A DNA stretch of 64,000 nt from Agarophyton chilense (taxonomy: Eukaryota > Rhodophyta > Florideophyceae > Gracilariales > Gracilariaceae): positions 868,001 through 932,000 of the forward strand of contig JARGXX010000004.1 of NCBI GenBank assembly GCA_030374765.1, read 5' to 3'. The translations under genes and the position numbers were made by a program. Below are positions 30,087-40,178 of the stretch, one piece after another; positions within the stretch are counted from its first letter, which is position 1; each line of letters begins with the position of its first letter. Below the pieces are notes generated by a model. That model did no database searches. It saw only the letters and a program-made list of their open reading frames with translations, and was not told where the DNA came from.

Positions 30087-32675
30087 TCACATCGAAGGTC
30101 TATTGGAACTATTATCGGGGGATGGTTGCGCGAGAATTCTTAATAGATCATCTGAGCCCATCCCCTCCGTTTTCGCGGAAGAAGTGGCCGAATCTCCGAG
30201 AACGTCGAAGAGAGACATGTCTTTCTGATGTTGCGAGACGTTTGTAGTGTCAGGCACCGTACCACTGCCATCCGCGTAGGGAAGAGCAGGGAATGCTTTT
30301 TCAGTTTCGCCACTTCCATCTCCTAAGAGATCTAACAGAACACCGTCCCTCTGCGGAGTAGAGGTGCTCACGCTGATGGGAACCGTCGCTCTTCTTTGAC
30401 TGGCCTTTCTTTGAATGGAGACAAAGTCCAGGGGAGGGAGCTGTGCCATAACACTTTCCAGAACAGGTCGCAATTCTTCACGAAGCATAGTCATGTACTC
30501 ACAAGCTCGTTGTTGTACTTCAATATCGGGTGACATTGCATGTGCTGAGAGAATGTAACACACTTGATCTGGAATAGTACCGGTCGCGAAGCCATCCCCA
30601 TCCCCGCCTCGCTGATCGAGACGAGCTATCTCTCTGTTCGAAATTCCGGTTGGTGTAGGCATGGGAACAAGAGCACGAGTATCCTTTACGTTGTCCAGAT
30701 TCAGTCCATCCAACAAATCGTCTGCCAATGTCGATTCCTTTGCAATTGAGGATTCCTGTGGGGGAGCAGGAAGACTCTGAAACAAAGACTCTAGGCCATC
30801 TCCTGTGCTTTGTTCTGGTGAAGACTGGCGGCAGACAAATTTCATCAAACTAGTTAAAGCAACTTCGGTCAACATGCTCATCTCCGCATTCCTGTCAATC
30901 CCCTTCGCATCCAACCAGATATCCTCAATAATCTCCTCAGAAGCCAGAATCCCCTGGAATGCGCCAAGAATTTGGGACATTTGCAGTCCGGCAGTAGAGG
31001 TGGTGTGGCCATACTCGCCCACAACGTATATTGCAACCCGCTCCAGACGGAGTCTTCGGTTCCGCGGATCTATTTGCACAACGCCTTCCGACTTTTCAAC
31101 AATCTGCTCGCTATCTCCAAATTCAAGAAGATTCGTCTGCACCTGAGAACTTTGCTGAGTCTCATCCATTTTCCTCGTGAATGCCTCTGTGAACAACTGT
31201 TTAACAGCATGACCTTGGACATGCTCTTTCGAAGATATCAATGCCAAGAACGAACTAACAAGATCTTCCGGCATTTGCGTATTCGCTATCGCCAGAGCTC
31301 GCACAAACATGTCAACCTTCCAGGAATCTACTGCACCAGTTTTTTCGAGCAGTGAAACTAACTTCCAACATCCATCTTCAATGGCTTCTGGAAGCTTGCT
31401 GTTTTCAACATACTCGAGAAGTGCCGTAAGCATCTCTTCGCAATTAGAATCGTTTGTGGTTCGATACAAGACTTCTGCAGCTCTCTTTCTAACAGTCGGG
31501 TCTGACTCACGTAAACCAGACAATACTTTGTCCTTCAACCCACTAATTTGTGCCAGGGCGCTACTTCCGTGAACATCAGCAACATAGATGAGTTCTTGCA
31601 GTCCGACGTATCTGACAGTCGCCTCTTTGTGTGTCAGAAAGTTACTCAAAACCGAGATTGATTGGTTCCATAAATTTACGTCCGGGTTGAGTGCAATAAT
31701 AGCGCGAACGCATTCATACAGTACGGAACATCCAGACAACGATGTGGACTCCGTTGAAGAGGCGATTTGAGACAGAATATCATATACCATTCTGTTTTCC
31801 TCATCAGAGAGCCCAACCAATATCAACTGCCTCATTGCAGAAAGTAGCTTGACATGAATGCCAGGGTTCTTGACCTTGGAAACAAGTGATGAGGACATTC
31901 CCTTCGATGGTTGCTGTGTGCGTTCGCGAAGAAGATAGTCATTACAAACGCTGAGTACGGCAGGAACAAGTTGTTGGCGAAATGTGTCCATGTCTGATGC
32001 GCCCTGTTTACATAGAGCCGACACCAGAGCGGAAGCAGATATGTACAGCCTTTGTGACTTGGATTCAAACATTGCAGGGACGGCATCCAGAATGCCAGTG
32101 GTTTCGTCAGGCGTAAGCTTTCTCACAGTGCGAACGGCAGCTAAAGCAGCCTTTTTCCGAATATAAGGGTCGTCGGCACGTAAATGGGTCTCAATCTGAG
32201 GCAACAAATCGCGAACCATCTCTATGCTGGCAATGTCACTCAACAGGTTAAGGGCCAAACTAATGATATTGACATCGTCGCTTTGTAGATCTCGCTGCAA
32301 ACTGTTGGTAATCAACATCAAAATCTGTTCAGTTTCATCGACAAGAATCATTAACCCCAAGTACGCAATTCTCTTATCATTATACTTGTTGCTAGCACAG
32401 AGTTTGATACATTCGGTCATTCCAAAGTCAGTGGGGTAACCGTTCATATGAAAGAAGAGAAGCTTTGCAACATTACGTTGGCGGAAAGCTTTATCACCTT
32501 CACGGAAGAGATCTCGTATGTGGGCAGACTCTTTTTTGACGAGCGCGCGCTCTTCAGAACGAGTTGAGCAAGCGCGATATGCTTTGATTACCTCTTTTAA
32601 GGTTCGACAAATATAAGTGCGTTTTGCCTTTGACCAGTTGGACTTGGCGCTTTTCAGAAGCTTCTTGGCGTTCAT
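30087..32675 (-). CDS. AP-1 complex large subunit, gamma-adaptin-like
   Basis: An 862-residue single-exon frame if the ATG at 32675 (MNAKKLLKSAK) is used. The open frame extends 35 codons further without an ATG. The N-terminal 550-600 residues form the adaptin trunk: LKEVIKAYRACSTRSEERAL, KLLFFHMNGYPTDFGMTECI, KRIAYLGLMILVDE, DDPYIRKKAALAAVRTVRKL. These match the gamma-adaptin pattern better than alpha, beta or delta. It would act in clathrin-coated vesicle formation at the trans-Golgi and endosomes with beta, mu and sigma subunits. The C-terminal 250 residues are a hinge with clathrin-box-like LLDLLGD and LFDVLGD and an acidic DDLLDGL. A gamma-ear domain is not recognisable before the stop. 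It is divergent from the cupin gene. Confidence 0.88.
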   Translation of the reverse strand: MNAKKLLKSAKSNWSKAKRTYICRTLKEVIKAYRACSTRSEERALVKKESAHIRDLFREGDKAFRQRNVAKLLFFHMNGYPTDFGMTECIKLCASNKYNDKRIAYLGLMILVDETEQILMLITNSLQRDLQSDDVNIISLALNLLSDIASIEMVRDLLPQIETHLRADDPYIRKKAALAAVRTVRKLTPDETTGILDAVPAMFESKSQRLYISASALVSALCKQGASDMDTFRQQLVPAVLSVCNDYLLRERTQQPSKGMSSSLVSKVKNPGIHVKLLSAMRQLILVGLSDEENRMVYDILSQIASSTESTSLSGCSVLYECVRAIIALNPDVNLWNQSISVLSNFLTHKEATVRYVGLQELIYVADVHGSSALAQISGLKDKVLSGLRESDPTVRKRAAEVLYRTTNDSNCEEMLTALLEYVENSKLPEAIEDGCWKLVSLLEKTGAVDSWKVDMFVRALAIANTQMPEDLVSSFLALISSKEHVQGHAVKQLFTEAFTRKMDETQQSSQVQTNLLEFGDSEQIVEKSEGVVQIDPRNRRLRLERVAIYVVGEYGHTTSTAGLQMSQILGAFQGILASEEIIEDIWLDAKGIDRNAEMSMLTEVALTSLMKFVCRQSSPEQSTGDGLESLFQSLPAPPQESSIAKESTLADDLLDGLNLDNVKDTRALVPMPTPTGISNREIARLDQRGGDGDGFATGTIPDQVCYILSAHAMSPDIEVQQRACEYMTMLREELRPVLESVMAQLPPLDFVSIQRKASQRRATVPISVSTSTPQRDGVLLDLLGDGSGETEKAFPALPYADGSGTVPDTTNVSQHQKDMSLFDVLGDSATSSAKTEGMGSDDLLRILAQPSPDNSSNRPSM

Positions 32676-32784
32676 GGTGTAGCGCAAGCTCAAAGATCCA
32701 AACTGGGAAACACGAATGGAATGAAACGAGATGTTCAGATATGACTGGTGAGCGCTGCTGAGCAGGAACGCCCTGAGCAAGAAG

Positions 32785-32847
32785 CTCTGAGCAATAACGC
32801 TAGGAGCAATAACGCTCGCAGCAATAACGCTCGGAGCAGCAACGCTG
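32785..32847. repeat. 15-bp tandem repeat upstream of the adaptin gene
   Basis: Four imperfect copies of AGCAATAACGCTNGG lie side by side in the spacer between the divergent adaptin and cupin genes, about 110-170 bases before the adaptin ATG. A second short repeat (GGGGCACCCCTT, twice) lies at about 32958-32984. They may lie in the 5' untranslated region or the shared promoter region (32676-33255). Confidence 0.75.
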
Positions 32848-33255
32848 CGGGGGGTTTGAAAGAGGAAAGTGTAGATATCGCAAAAAAGCGCAAACAGCGA
32901 GAACGGGGGTGGTGACGGAGCGCTCAGTCAGACGGGAATGTGCGTGTGTTTAGGAAGAGGGGCACCCCTTGGGGCACCCCTTCGGACGCGATTGCGGCGC
33001 TACTGCTGCCACTGCAAGCGCGGGTCGCATTACACAAGTCTGCACGCGGGTGTTCGTGAGCCAAGATGTGGCTGCGTTGCATCGGTGGCACAAATCTAAT
33101 CTTATTGTATGTTTCGTGAATCACGACTGTTTCACGCTGCGCCTTTACTCTGGATTTTACGTCACCAGCAGATGGGCTAATGCGACGAGGATGAAAGGGA
33201 AGACCGACCACGGCGGTACTTCCCACCCAGCCACCCCCAAGCCTAAGAATCGACC

Positions 33256-33756
33256 ATGGCAGAATCCAACGAAAAAAACCAATTGATGGAAGCACTTCAA
33301 CTGCAACGCCATGTGGAAGGCGGCTTCTACCGCCGAACATACGCCTCAAAAACAACATTCCAACGTGCGGAAGACAACAAGGAGCGACCGTTAATGACAA
33401 CCATCTTCTACATGATAACTGACAGTCACAGAGGTCCTTATATGGTCGAAAATGCCTCGGATTTAATGCGATTCTTTCACATGGGCTCCCCAGTTGCGAT
33501 ATACATGGTGGACCAGGAAGGAAAGTTGACAACCACCGTGATGGGAACTGATTTCGAAAACGGCCAGGTTCTACAATTGTTATTTAAGGGAGGAAGCTGG
33601 GCGGGAGCAGTTCTAGAAGAAGGCGAGTACTGCTTGCTATCAGAGGCTGTGGCACCGGGTTTCGACTATGAGGATATGAGAATGATCCGTCGCGACGAGG
33701 TTCAGCAAAAGTTCCCGCATCTTGTCGATCGTATTGCACATTTATTGATCGAATGA
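33256..33756 (+). CDS. DUF985 / Cupin_5 family protein
   Basis: A 166-residue single-exon frame with a CCATGG start. The N-terminus has LQLQRHVEGGFYRRTYAS, the DUF985 signature (usually HPEGG-Y/F-YRETY). The rest follows the small double-psi/jelly-roll cupin pattern: TTIFYMI, FFHMGSPVAIYMV, GQVLQLLFKGGSWAGAVL, YCLLSEAVAPGFDYEDMRMI. Full length is typical for the family (150-170). Members bind small ligands in the barrel; enzymatic role is mostly unknown and none is claimed here. It shares a divergent spacer of about 580 bp with the adaptin gene. It looks intact and cytosolic. Confidence 0.9.
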   Translation: MAESNEKNQLMEALQLQRHVEGGFYRRTYASKTTFQRAEDNKERPLMTTIFYMITDSHRGPYMVENASDLMRFFHMGSPVAIYMVDQEGKLTTTVMGTDFENGQVLQLLFKGGSWAGAVLEEGEYCLLSEAVAPGFDYEDMRMIRRDEVQQKFPHLVDRIAHLLIE

Positions 33757-34734
33757 TGATAAGAAATGGTCACGCTTGTTGTCGTTCTTCTCCTTGCACT
33801 AAATCCACCGACATTGTAAGTGGTCCAAGGAAAAGCTTGGCATACCTCACAATGGCTGTTCCCAGCATTGTAGTTTGCAAAAACTTCGACACCCCATGCA
33901 TCGGGGCTATTCTCTGAAATCTTCGCTCTGTTCAAGTTTTGGCCTTCACGCCGTTTTTCTTCCGCGACCGCAACTGAGCGCAGCTGCTTTCAGTCCGTTG
34001 ATGATCCAAAATGACCGTCATCGATCCATCAAAACCAACTGAAAACACAAAGTATTTCTTCACTGGCATTTCGCCCTCTTTTCACTGGCATGACTACGAT
34101 TTTGGCGCCTGAGCTCTTCGTACCCTGAGCTCGTGCTGTATGAGGTTCAGCATTTCCATTCACGTATCTATGGCATCCGGGGGCATTTCGAAACTTAATA
34201 CCCTTCTTTCGAGGAAGACGAAGGTAAGGCCGCAAATAGGAAATCGTTGCCGTTCGCGAAGATACCGGCTCCTTTACGTTCTATTGCATGAAAAGCCGAG
34301 CAGCGCCGTCCTCACATCCCCTAACCCCCCACGTCCGGCTAGTATGTGGGTCACCACGCAGAGACATGGTGATGACCAGAATGATGCGTTTCTTTTCGGA
34401 CGGCGGTACGCTCAGACTCTTGCCTTTCGAATGATACTTGTCTTCTCAAATGTCTTGCGACATGGCGTTTGACGTCACTTCCGTTGCGTCTGTACAAGAG
34501 ATAAATCGTAAGAAATAGTTAGCCCTCATCAAAGGCTCAAATTGGTGCACGGCTTAATTTGATACAGCCATTTTCTTGATGTTGCGAGAAAAACGACCTT
34601 GAATTGACGAGCCAGGCCTCGTTGACCGTCAGCACCAACCGTGTATTTCAAGACACAACCCGTCCTGTCCACAATGTCCGTGGAACGTAAGGATACCGCG
34701 GACAATGCCACCGTCAATTCGGGTAATGGCCGCT
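33757..34734. other. Intergenic stretch
   Basis: No gene is supported. Short frames on both strands have no recognisable motif. Confidence 0.5.
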
Positions 34735-34890
34735 GCGTTCAAAAAAAGGCACGAAGAACGATAACTCGAGAAAATATGACGACAAGAAGCTGTGCAACTC
34801 CTCAAGAGAGGACTTTCCATTGGTAGAACATCCATTCAAACAAATGTACCCTCCTCAACGGTGCAGCGCTTGCGCAAAGCTCTACACACG
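34735..34890 (+). pseudogene. Pogo/Tigger-like transposase, N-terminal piece (HTH)
   Basis: In the frame starting at 34786 the plus strand reads EAVQLLKRGLSIGRTSIQTN then VPSSTVQRLRKAL. This is a psq/CENP-B-type helix-turn-helix that binds the transposon ends in pogo-like elements. Stops lie just upstream, and the Gypsy LTR at 34891 cuts the gene. The rest of the protein resumes at 40179. Confidence 0.58.
34886..34890. repeat. Target-site duplication ACACG (left copy)
   Basis: ACACG directly precedes the LTR TG at 34891 and recurs at 40174-40178 after the second LTR. Confidence 0.88.
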
Positions 34891-35129
34891 TGTAGCCGTT
34901 TCCGGCTCTGCCTGGCTGGACGGAACCCAAGGAGGACACAGGGTTCCGTCAGCAGGCATACGCGTAGGTAGTACCTGCGTAGGTTGCAGGCGTAGATAGC
35001 CTTCTAGACTAGTTGTCTCTCGTACGAGAGACACAGTAGGGGTATTTAAGCACACACACGATCCCTCCACAGTAAAGAAGAGGCATCGAACCTCATCATT
35101 AAACAACGCAATCAGCGTAGTTCGCCACA
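34891..35129 (+). repeat. 5' LTR of WLDD-type Gypsy element
   Basis: A 239-bp LTR starting TGTAGCCG and ending CGCCACA, matching 39933-40173 with roughly 5% differences by eye, including a 2-bp indel. It contains a short palindrome TCTCGTACGAGA and a TATTTAA box-like sequence at about 35043. It is a different family from the 445-bp and 665-bp LTRs elsewhere in the window. The sequence just inside (from 35130) does not carry the TGGTCT primer-binding site of the other elements. Confidence 0.88.
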
Positions 35130-35184
35130 GTGATCACTGGATTCACTACACTAGTTCAACATTCATACCGTTTATTCGATCGCA

Positions 35185-36057
35185 ATGTCCGACGTACCGT
35201 CGAACGCCGATGATGGCAGTCAAACGGATGATAATCAGGCGAAGATCATGTATCAAGAACCGTCTTTTGTTTCTACGTCGATTAGTCATCCCCGCCTTGT
35301 CCGCACGGACTCTGCCTTAATCAGGAAATATCTCTGCTCGTACGATCAGTACTGCAAGTAAATCACAGCGCGAGCTTTACAACTCGCAGTGGTTGACTCA
35401 ACAACTACAGAACCCGTCCGTCCCGGAAATTTGACATACTGTGTTGATCCCGAATGGATAGAATCTATTGTCGATTTGGATTTAATTCCCGACCTTACAG
35501 ACTACAGTATGCTTACGGACGCCATGCTGCGCGAGTTTTTCGAAGAACGAGCGCAGATAAAGAAGAACACCATTTCCGTGGCCGCTCTAAACGCTATTGT
35601 CCACAAGGATCTCCGAATGCACATGACAGATATATATGCTCCCATGCGAATGGAAAATCTCTTCACCTCCTACCTTTCACTACTTCGACGACATGGCTTG
35701 TAGTGGGTGACCTCTTCACGACCAAAGACTGCTATTGGACATATAATTTCGGCCGTTAAGACGAAATCATTGTGCACAAAGCTGGAATCTAACATTGATT
35801 TCTCGCACTTGAAGCTAAAGAAAGACTTCAGCGCGTTCTTTAAACACGCCATGCAAGTGTCTCGTTTCTTCGAGGACCTCGATAACGGCCTTACACTTCG
35901 TCCCCCTTCGTTGCGCAATCGGAAAGCAGATGATAAAAGCCACTCGACGCAGGGACAGAGAGACAACACCGTAGCCGAGATCTCTAGCGAAGAACCTCGA
36001 AAAGCAAGATCCTGCAGACCCTCTACACCGTGCCCACGCCCACCTTTGAAAGGCTAA
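35185..36057 (+). pseudogene. Gag of WLDD-type Gypsy element
   Basis: One frame from ATG 35185 (MSDVPSNADDGSQT) to about 36057, with in-frame stops near 35359 (TAA) and 35701 (TAG). The middle has an all-helical look (LTDAMLREFFEERAQIKKNT) that fits a capsid-like domain. No intact zinc knuckle is visible; the sequence around 36060-36110 changes frame. It is called gag by position after the 5' LTR and before protease. Confidence 0.55.
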
Positions 36058-36069
36058 GAAAAATCGTCA

Positions 36070-36946
36070 CTGGTGTGACGATTTCGAGTACTCCACGAAA
36101 GAAGAGAAGCGTGAAATGAAGGCCGCATTTGCGGCACAAAAAGCTGCAGACGGCCCATCCAAGTCAACTCGTAGTCAGAACAACAAATCGGGAGCACGAC
36201 AAGGCATCTCAAACAACAAAGGTACTGTAAATCGATTACGCCCTTCGTCAAACCTGAAGAACCCTCCCTCATGCCTCATCACCGTTTCGGATGGTATGAC
36301 CTCACTTAACGGCACAGGAAGGTGCGACGACTGCAGTGACGACAGCATCGTGTCTCCAAATCTCGCCAAGAAGGCGGCGCTCAAAGGAATCGGAAGATTA
36401 TCAGCCATTAAGACTACACACTTGTCTGTAGCTCTGAAATCCGGAACCGAAACGCAAATTTTCGCATTCTCACGAACGTGGACTGCGCCTCGTACAGTCC
36501 TACACCTCTCATCCGGCAGTCTGGCTCTACAGAACATCACTTATTTGGTCGCAGACAATGACCTCGCTTGCGAAGAATTACTCATTGGTCGCCCGGTACT
36601 GCGCCACCTCAGAGTCGACACAGAGACGCTACTCAACAACAATCGGTTTGCACTCAACGGTGCAGACTGCTTGGAAGTTGGAAACCCTACTGTCGACTCC
36701 GATGAGGGCTACGTCAGCTGCCTGATGGTGGAAAGGCTACACAAGGATTTGCATGCCTCGGATGCAATTCAGCGCATTCAACCACCACTCAACCGCCCGC
36801 GAGCCAATTTCCACGCCGCGCGCCAAGACCAGGACCCCTTTCCTGACCCTTCGCTACTCGATCCCATTAAATTGACGAGGATCAGCATAGTGAAATTGAA
36901 GCCGCAGTTACCGGAATGCTGGACACAGCGCTACATAACGGCATGA
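36070..36946 (+). pseudogene. Protease region of WLDD-type Gypsy element
   Basis: A frame different from gag. It carries a segment that could be a damaged retropepsin site (CSDDSIVSPNLAKKA) and, about 70 residues later, LLIGRPVLRHL, which resembles the usual ILG-x-P second motif. The first part is Ser/Lys-rich. It overlaps the start of the RT frame at 36916. The catalytic D-S/T-G triplet is not intact. Its role is the cleavage of Gag-Pol in active relatives. Confidence 0.5.
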
Positions 36947-39230
36947 GCGCCATCGATGTCACCCAGCTTCGCAGCATTCTGGCGGAGAACATCGACTTCT
37001 TTCGCGTATCTCTCTCGGCCGGCCCACCGGCAAAAATAAGGCCTTTGAAGACCGAGCTAGTCCCCGATGCAAAGCCAGTGCGCGGAAGACCGCGCAATTA
37101 CTCCCAATACCAACGACTGTTCCTATATCGCTTCGTGGAAGATCTCGTCAGAACCGGCATGGCTTACGCCAACCCAACGTCTGCATGGGCCAGTGCGCCC
37201 TTGATAGTTCCAAAGCCTGGCCCAGCTCAGTTTAGATTCACCGTGGACCTGCGCCCCGTTAACAAATACACTGTTAGGCACCAATTTCCGATGCCTAACA
37301 TTTAGCAAGAACTTCTGGAGCTAGGGGGATCGAAATTTTTTGCCACCTTCGACCTTTCCCACGGGTATTGGCAGTTCCCCCTTCACGAACATTCTTAGGC
37401 ACTACAGTCCTTCGTCACACCTGACGGTATCATCCCACCCATGCAAGTACTGCATGGCACCACCAACGCCACAACACACCTTCAATCAGTCCTCGCTGAG
37501 ATATTTCCGAAGGAGTTACGCCAATTTCTCTTATATTGGCTCGACGATACTCTCCTGCATCACAAGACCATCGAAGGACTGTTACAAGGCATCAGACAGC
37601 TTCTCTACGTGTTCAAAGAGCACTCCATCAGACTCCATCCGAAGAAATGCATCCTCTTCGCGAATTCCATCCGATGGTGTGGAAGAATCATATCTGCATC
37701 TGGCGTGCGGTATGACCCGCGCCAACTCGAAGGATTGTTGCGGATGGAGCTACCAACCAGTGGCACACACTTGCAGCAGTTTCTTTTTGCATTGCAGTGG
37801 GTAAAGATGAGCATACAGACTTTTTCTCACCTCATCCTTCCCCAGCACACATTCTTGGAGAAAGTCTACACGAAAGCCGGGAAGCGCACCAAAACCTCTG
37901 TTGCAAAAGTCGACCTCGCATCTCTTGACTGGTCAGAACAGGAGGCGAAAGCATTTCGTGCCTGCAAAGACGCCCTTGCCCACAGCGTCACACTGTCCCA
38001 CAGAGACGAAAACCAGCGACTCATTGTCTACACAGATGCCTCCGACAAAATCTGGTCTGGAATACTGATTCAAGTGCCCCCGTCTGATCTCCACAAGTCC
38101 CATGCGCAGCAGCGCCACAGTCCCTTGGCATTCTGTTCAGGCCTGTTCAATGCTACGCAACTAGGCTGGTCAGTGCTAGAGAAAGAAGCTTTTGCAATAC
38201 TGGCTACACTGGAGCGGATGCATTGGCTCGTAGCCACCTCAGCCGGTTTTGATCCCTACACAGACCACGACAACCTCATCTTCCTTTTCGACCCGTTGTC
38301 TATCATCCCAGATATCAGCCTACCATCTTCCAGGAAGGTGTTAAGATGGGCAGTCAAATTAAGCACCTACAGCTACACGTGCTTCCACATCAAAGGCACC
38401 GACAATGTATGGGCCGCAATGCTCACACGCTGGGCAGCACCACCCACTGTCAGACGCCTAGTGAAGATCCCTGCTCTCCCTTCCAGCTCATCCAAAGGAT
38501 TTTCCTAGCCAAAGCTTGACGAAATATTTTCCGCACAATCGTCTAACAGTTTCGCGCGTCCGCAAGGCTTACAGAAGGAAAATGGACTTTTGAAATTTAA
38601 GGATAGCGCCATTTGGATCCCTGACAATGCCGAAGAACTGCAGCTACGCTCGTGTATCATTGCACACACTGGTCCTTCGGGGCACCGAGGCCGAATTCCA
38701 ACTTTGAGCACTCTCCGCAAACATTTTTTTTGGACGACCCAGAAGGATGACATCCGAACTTTCGTCCGAGCTTGCATTCACTGCATCTCTACTACAGGGG
38801 GTGAAAAAGTTCCTCGCCCCTTCGGACCAGCAGTTCATGGAACCGGGCCAAATGACCTTCTGCAGTTCGACTATTTGGAAATTGGACCAAGCCGAAGCGG
38901 AGAAATATACGTTCTCATGCTGCGCAACGATCACTCGGATTAAAAGTGGCTCTTTGCATTTGCAAACACAGCAACTGAGAATGCTGCTCTGGCTATTGCC
39001 GACTGGTGCGCTGCATTCGCTGTACCAAACGGTCTCATGTCCGACGGCCCAACGCATTTCCGGAACGAAACCATTCGCCTACTCTGCAAATCCCTACGTG
39101 TACCGCATCACTTCACTCTCCCATAAAATGCATGGAGCAACGGGGCAGTCGAGCGCTTGGGGAAAGGAGTTCTACGCACGTTTCGAGCTTTAACATCGGA
39201 AATGCAGATGGACTTCAAGTAATTCGCCGC
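36916..39230 (+). pseudogene. RT, RNase H and integrase of WLDD-type Gypsy element
   Basis: One long frame interrupted only by stop codons. RT: RFTVDLRPVNKYTVRHQFPM, then FATFDLSHGYWQFPLHEHS, then YWLDDTLLHH (active site). RNase H: LIVYTDASDKIW, WSVLEKEAFAI, PYTDHDNLIFLF. Integrase: GHRGRIPTLSTLRKHFFW with ACIHC, D in RNDHSD, D in LMSDGPTHFRNE, E in NAWSNGAVERLGK. In-frame stops at about 37303, 37397, 38506, 38941, 39121 and near 39220 often replace Gln or Tyr/Trp-type codons. All active-site residues are still readable, so decay is recent or mostly by point mutation. Confidence 0.85.
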
Positions 39231-39235
39231 ATAGG

Positions 39236-39922
39236 ATGAACGTCGCCCCTGTCACAGCCTTTCAGGGCATGAAGCCAAGTCCACCAGTTTCATCGTTTCT
39301 ACGAACATCTACTCAGCAGGCAATGACAGTCGCAGACGTCATTCGTGAGCGCTGTGTCAACATTGACAACCTGCAGAAGGCCTGCCGCGCTCTCCATCCG
39401 TTAGTGACTTCGGAGCTACAGAAGAACAAGCAAGCATCTCGTGAACAAGCGTCAAAGGGAACGCTTCCGAACTTTACAGAAGGAGATTTTGTCTTAGTAG
39501 CTCTTGAAGAATTCCATGCCGGAGAGAAGCTGGCATTGTGTTGGCGCGGACCACGTCGCATCCTCAAAACAATATCGGATTACGTGTATCAGGTCAACGA
39601 CCTACACAACGGACTTTCGGAAGACATTCATGCATGCAGGCTGAAGTACTACCATGATAGCTCTCAGGACACTGATGCAATCATGTCCCATGTAATTACC
39701 TCAGAGACTGGTATGCCTATGGCTCTTCTGATGAAGCTGGTCAAAACGGATGATGGAATCAAGGTTCAGGTTCGTTGGAAAGGACTCAGTGCTACAGAGG
39801 ACACATTGGAACCGTTGGAACGACTCAACGAAGATGTGCCAGTCATGCTCAAGCGCTTACTCAATCGCAAGAACACCCCGACTGAGTTAGCTTGTGCCGT
39901 TCGTTTGCAACTAGCTCTCTGA
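39236..39922 (+). pseudogene. Integrase C-terminus and chromodomain of WLDD-type Gypsy element
   Basis: A 228-codon open frame following a shift near 39230. It begins with the integrase C-terminal segment (ERCVNIDNLQKACRALHP, FTEGDFVLVALEEFHAGEKL, WRGPRRILKTISDYVYQV) and ends with a chromodomain-like part (DDGIKVQVRWKGLSATEDTL). This is the last coding segment before the polypurine tract and 3' LTR. Confidence 0.78.
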
Positions 39923-39932
39923 AAGAGGGGAG

Positions 39933-40173
39933 TGTAGCCGTTTCCGGCTCTGCCTGGCTGGATGGAACCCAAGGAGGACACAGGGTTCCTTCAGCAGGCA
40001 TACCCGTAGGTAGTACCTGCGTAGGTTGCAGGCGTAGATAGCCTTCTAGACTAGTTGTGTCTCTCGTACGAGAGACACAGTAGGGGTATTTAAGCACACA
40101 CACGATCCCTCCACAGTGAAGAAGAGGCTTCAAACATCATAATTAACCAACGCAACCAGCGTAGTTCGCCACA
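39933..40173 (+). repeat. 3' LTR of WLDD-type Gypsy element
   Basis: A 241-bp partner of 34891-35129, preceded by the polypurine tract GAAAGAGGGGAG. Confidence 0.88.
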
Positions 40174-40178
40174 ACACG
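40174..40178. repeat. Target-site duplication ACACG (right copy)
   Basis: Exact copy of 34886-34890, directly after the LTR's terminal CA. Confidence 0.88.

Larger units (their letters stand above)
34891..40173 (+). mobile_element. Ty3/Gypsy element with WLDD-type RT, inserted in a pogo-like transposase
   Basis: A 5.28-kb plus-strand element with two short LTRs, an ACACG duplication, a polypurine tract (GAAAGAGGGGAG, 39921-39932) and the order gag, protease, RT, RNase H, integrase, chromodomain. All parts carry stops. RT has YWLDD in place of YLDD, and RNase H ends in DNVWAAMLTRW. This sequence style is one I associate with a Gypsy lineage abundant in oomycetes and unlike the other elements here. 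That association is from memory and needs a tree. Confidence 0.88.

Noticed and set aside
32676-32780. Start of the adaptin at the upstream end of its open frame
   Set aside because: No ATG there (the first codon would be TTG). The first ATG is at 32675 and gives a typical adaptin N-terminus.
32924-33532. 202-codon minus-strand frame across the cupin 5' region
   Set aside because: It overlaps the well-supported cupin gene on the other strand and has no motif.
34641-34826. Plus-strand 61-codon frame before the WLDD element as a gene
   Set aside because: The helix-turn-helix is readable in a different frame; this one is a shadow of the broken pogo-like transposase.
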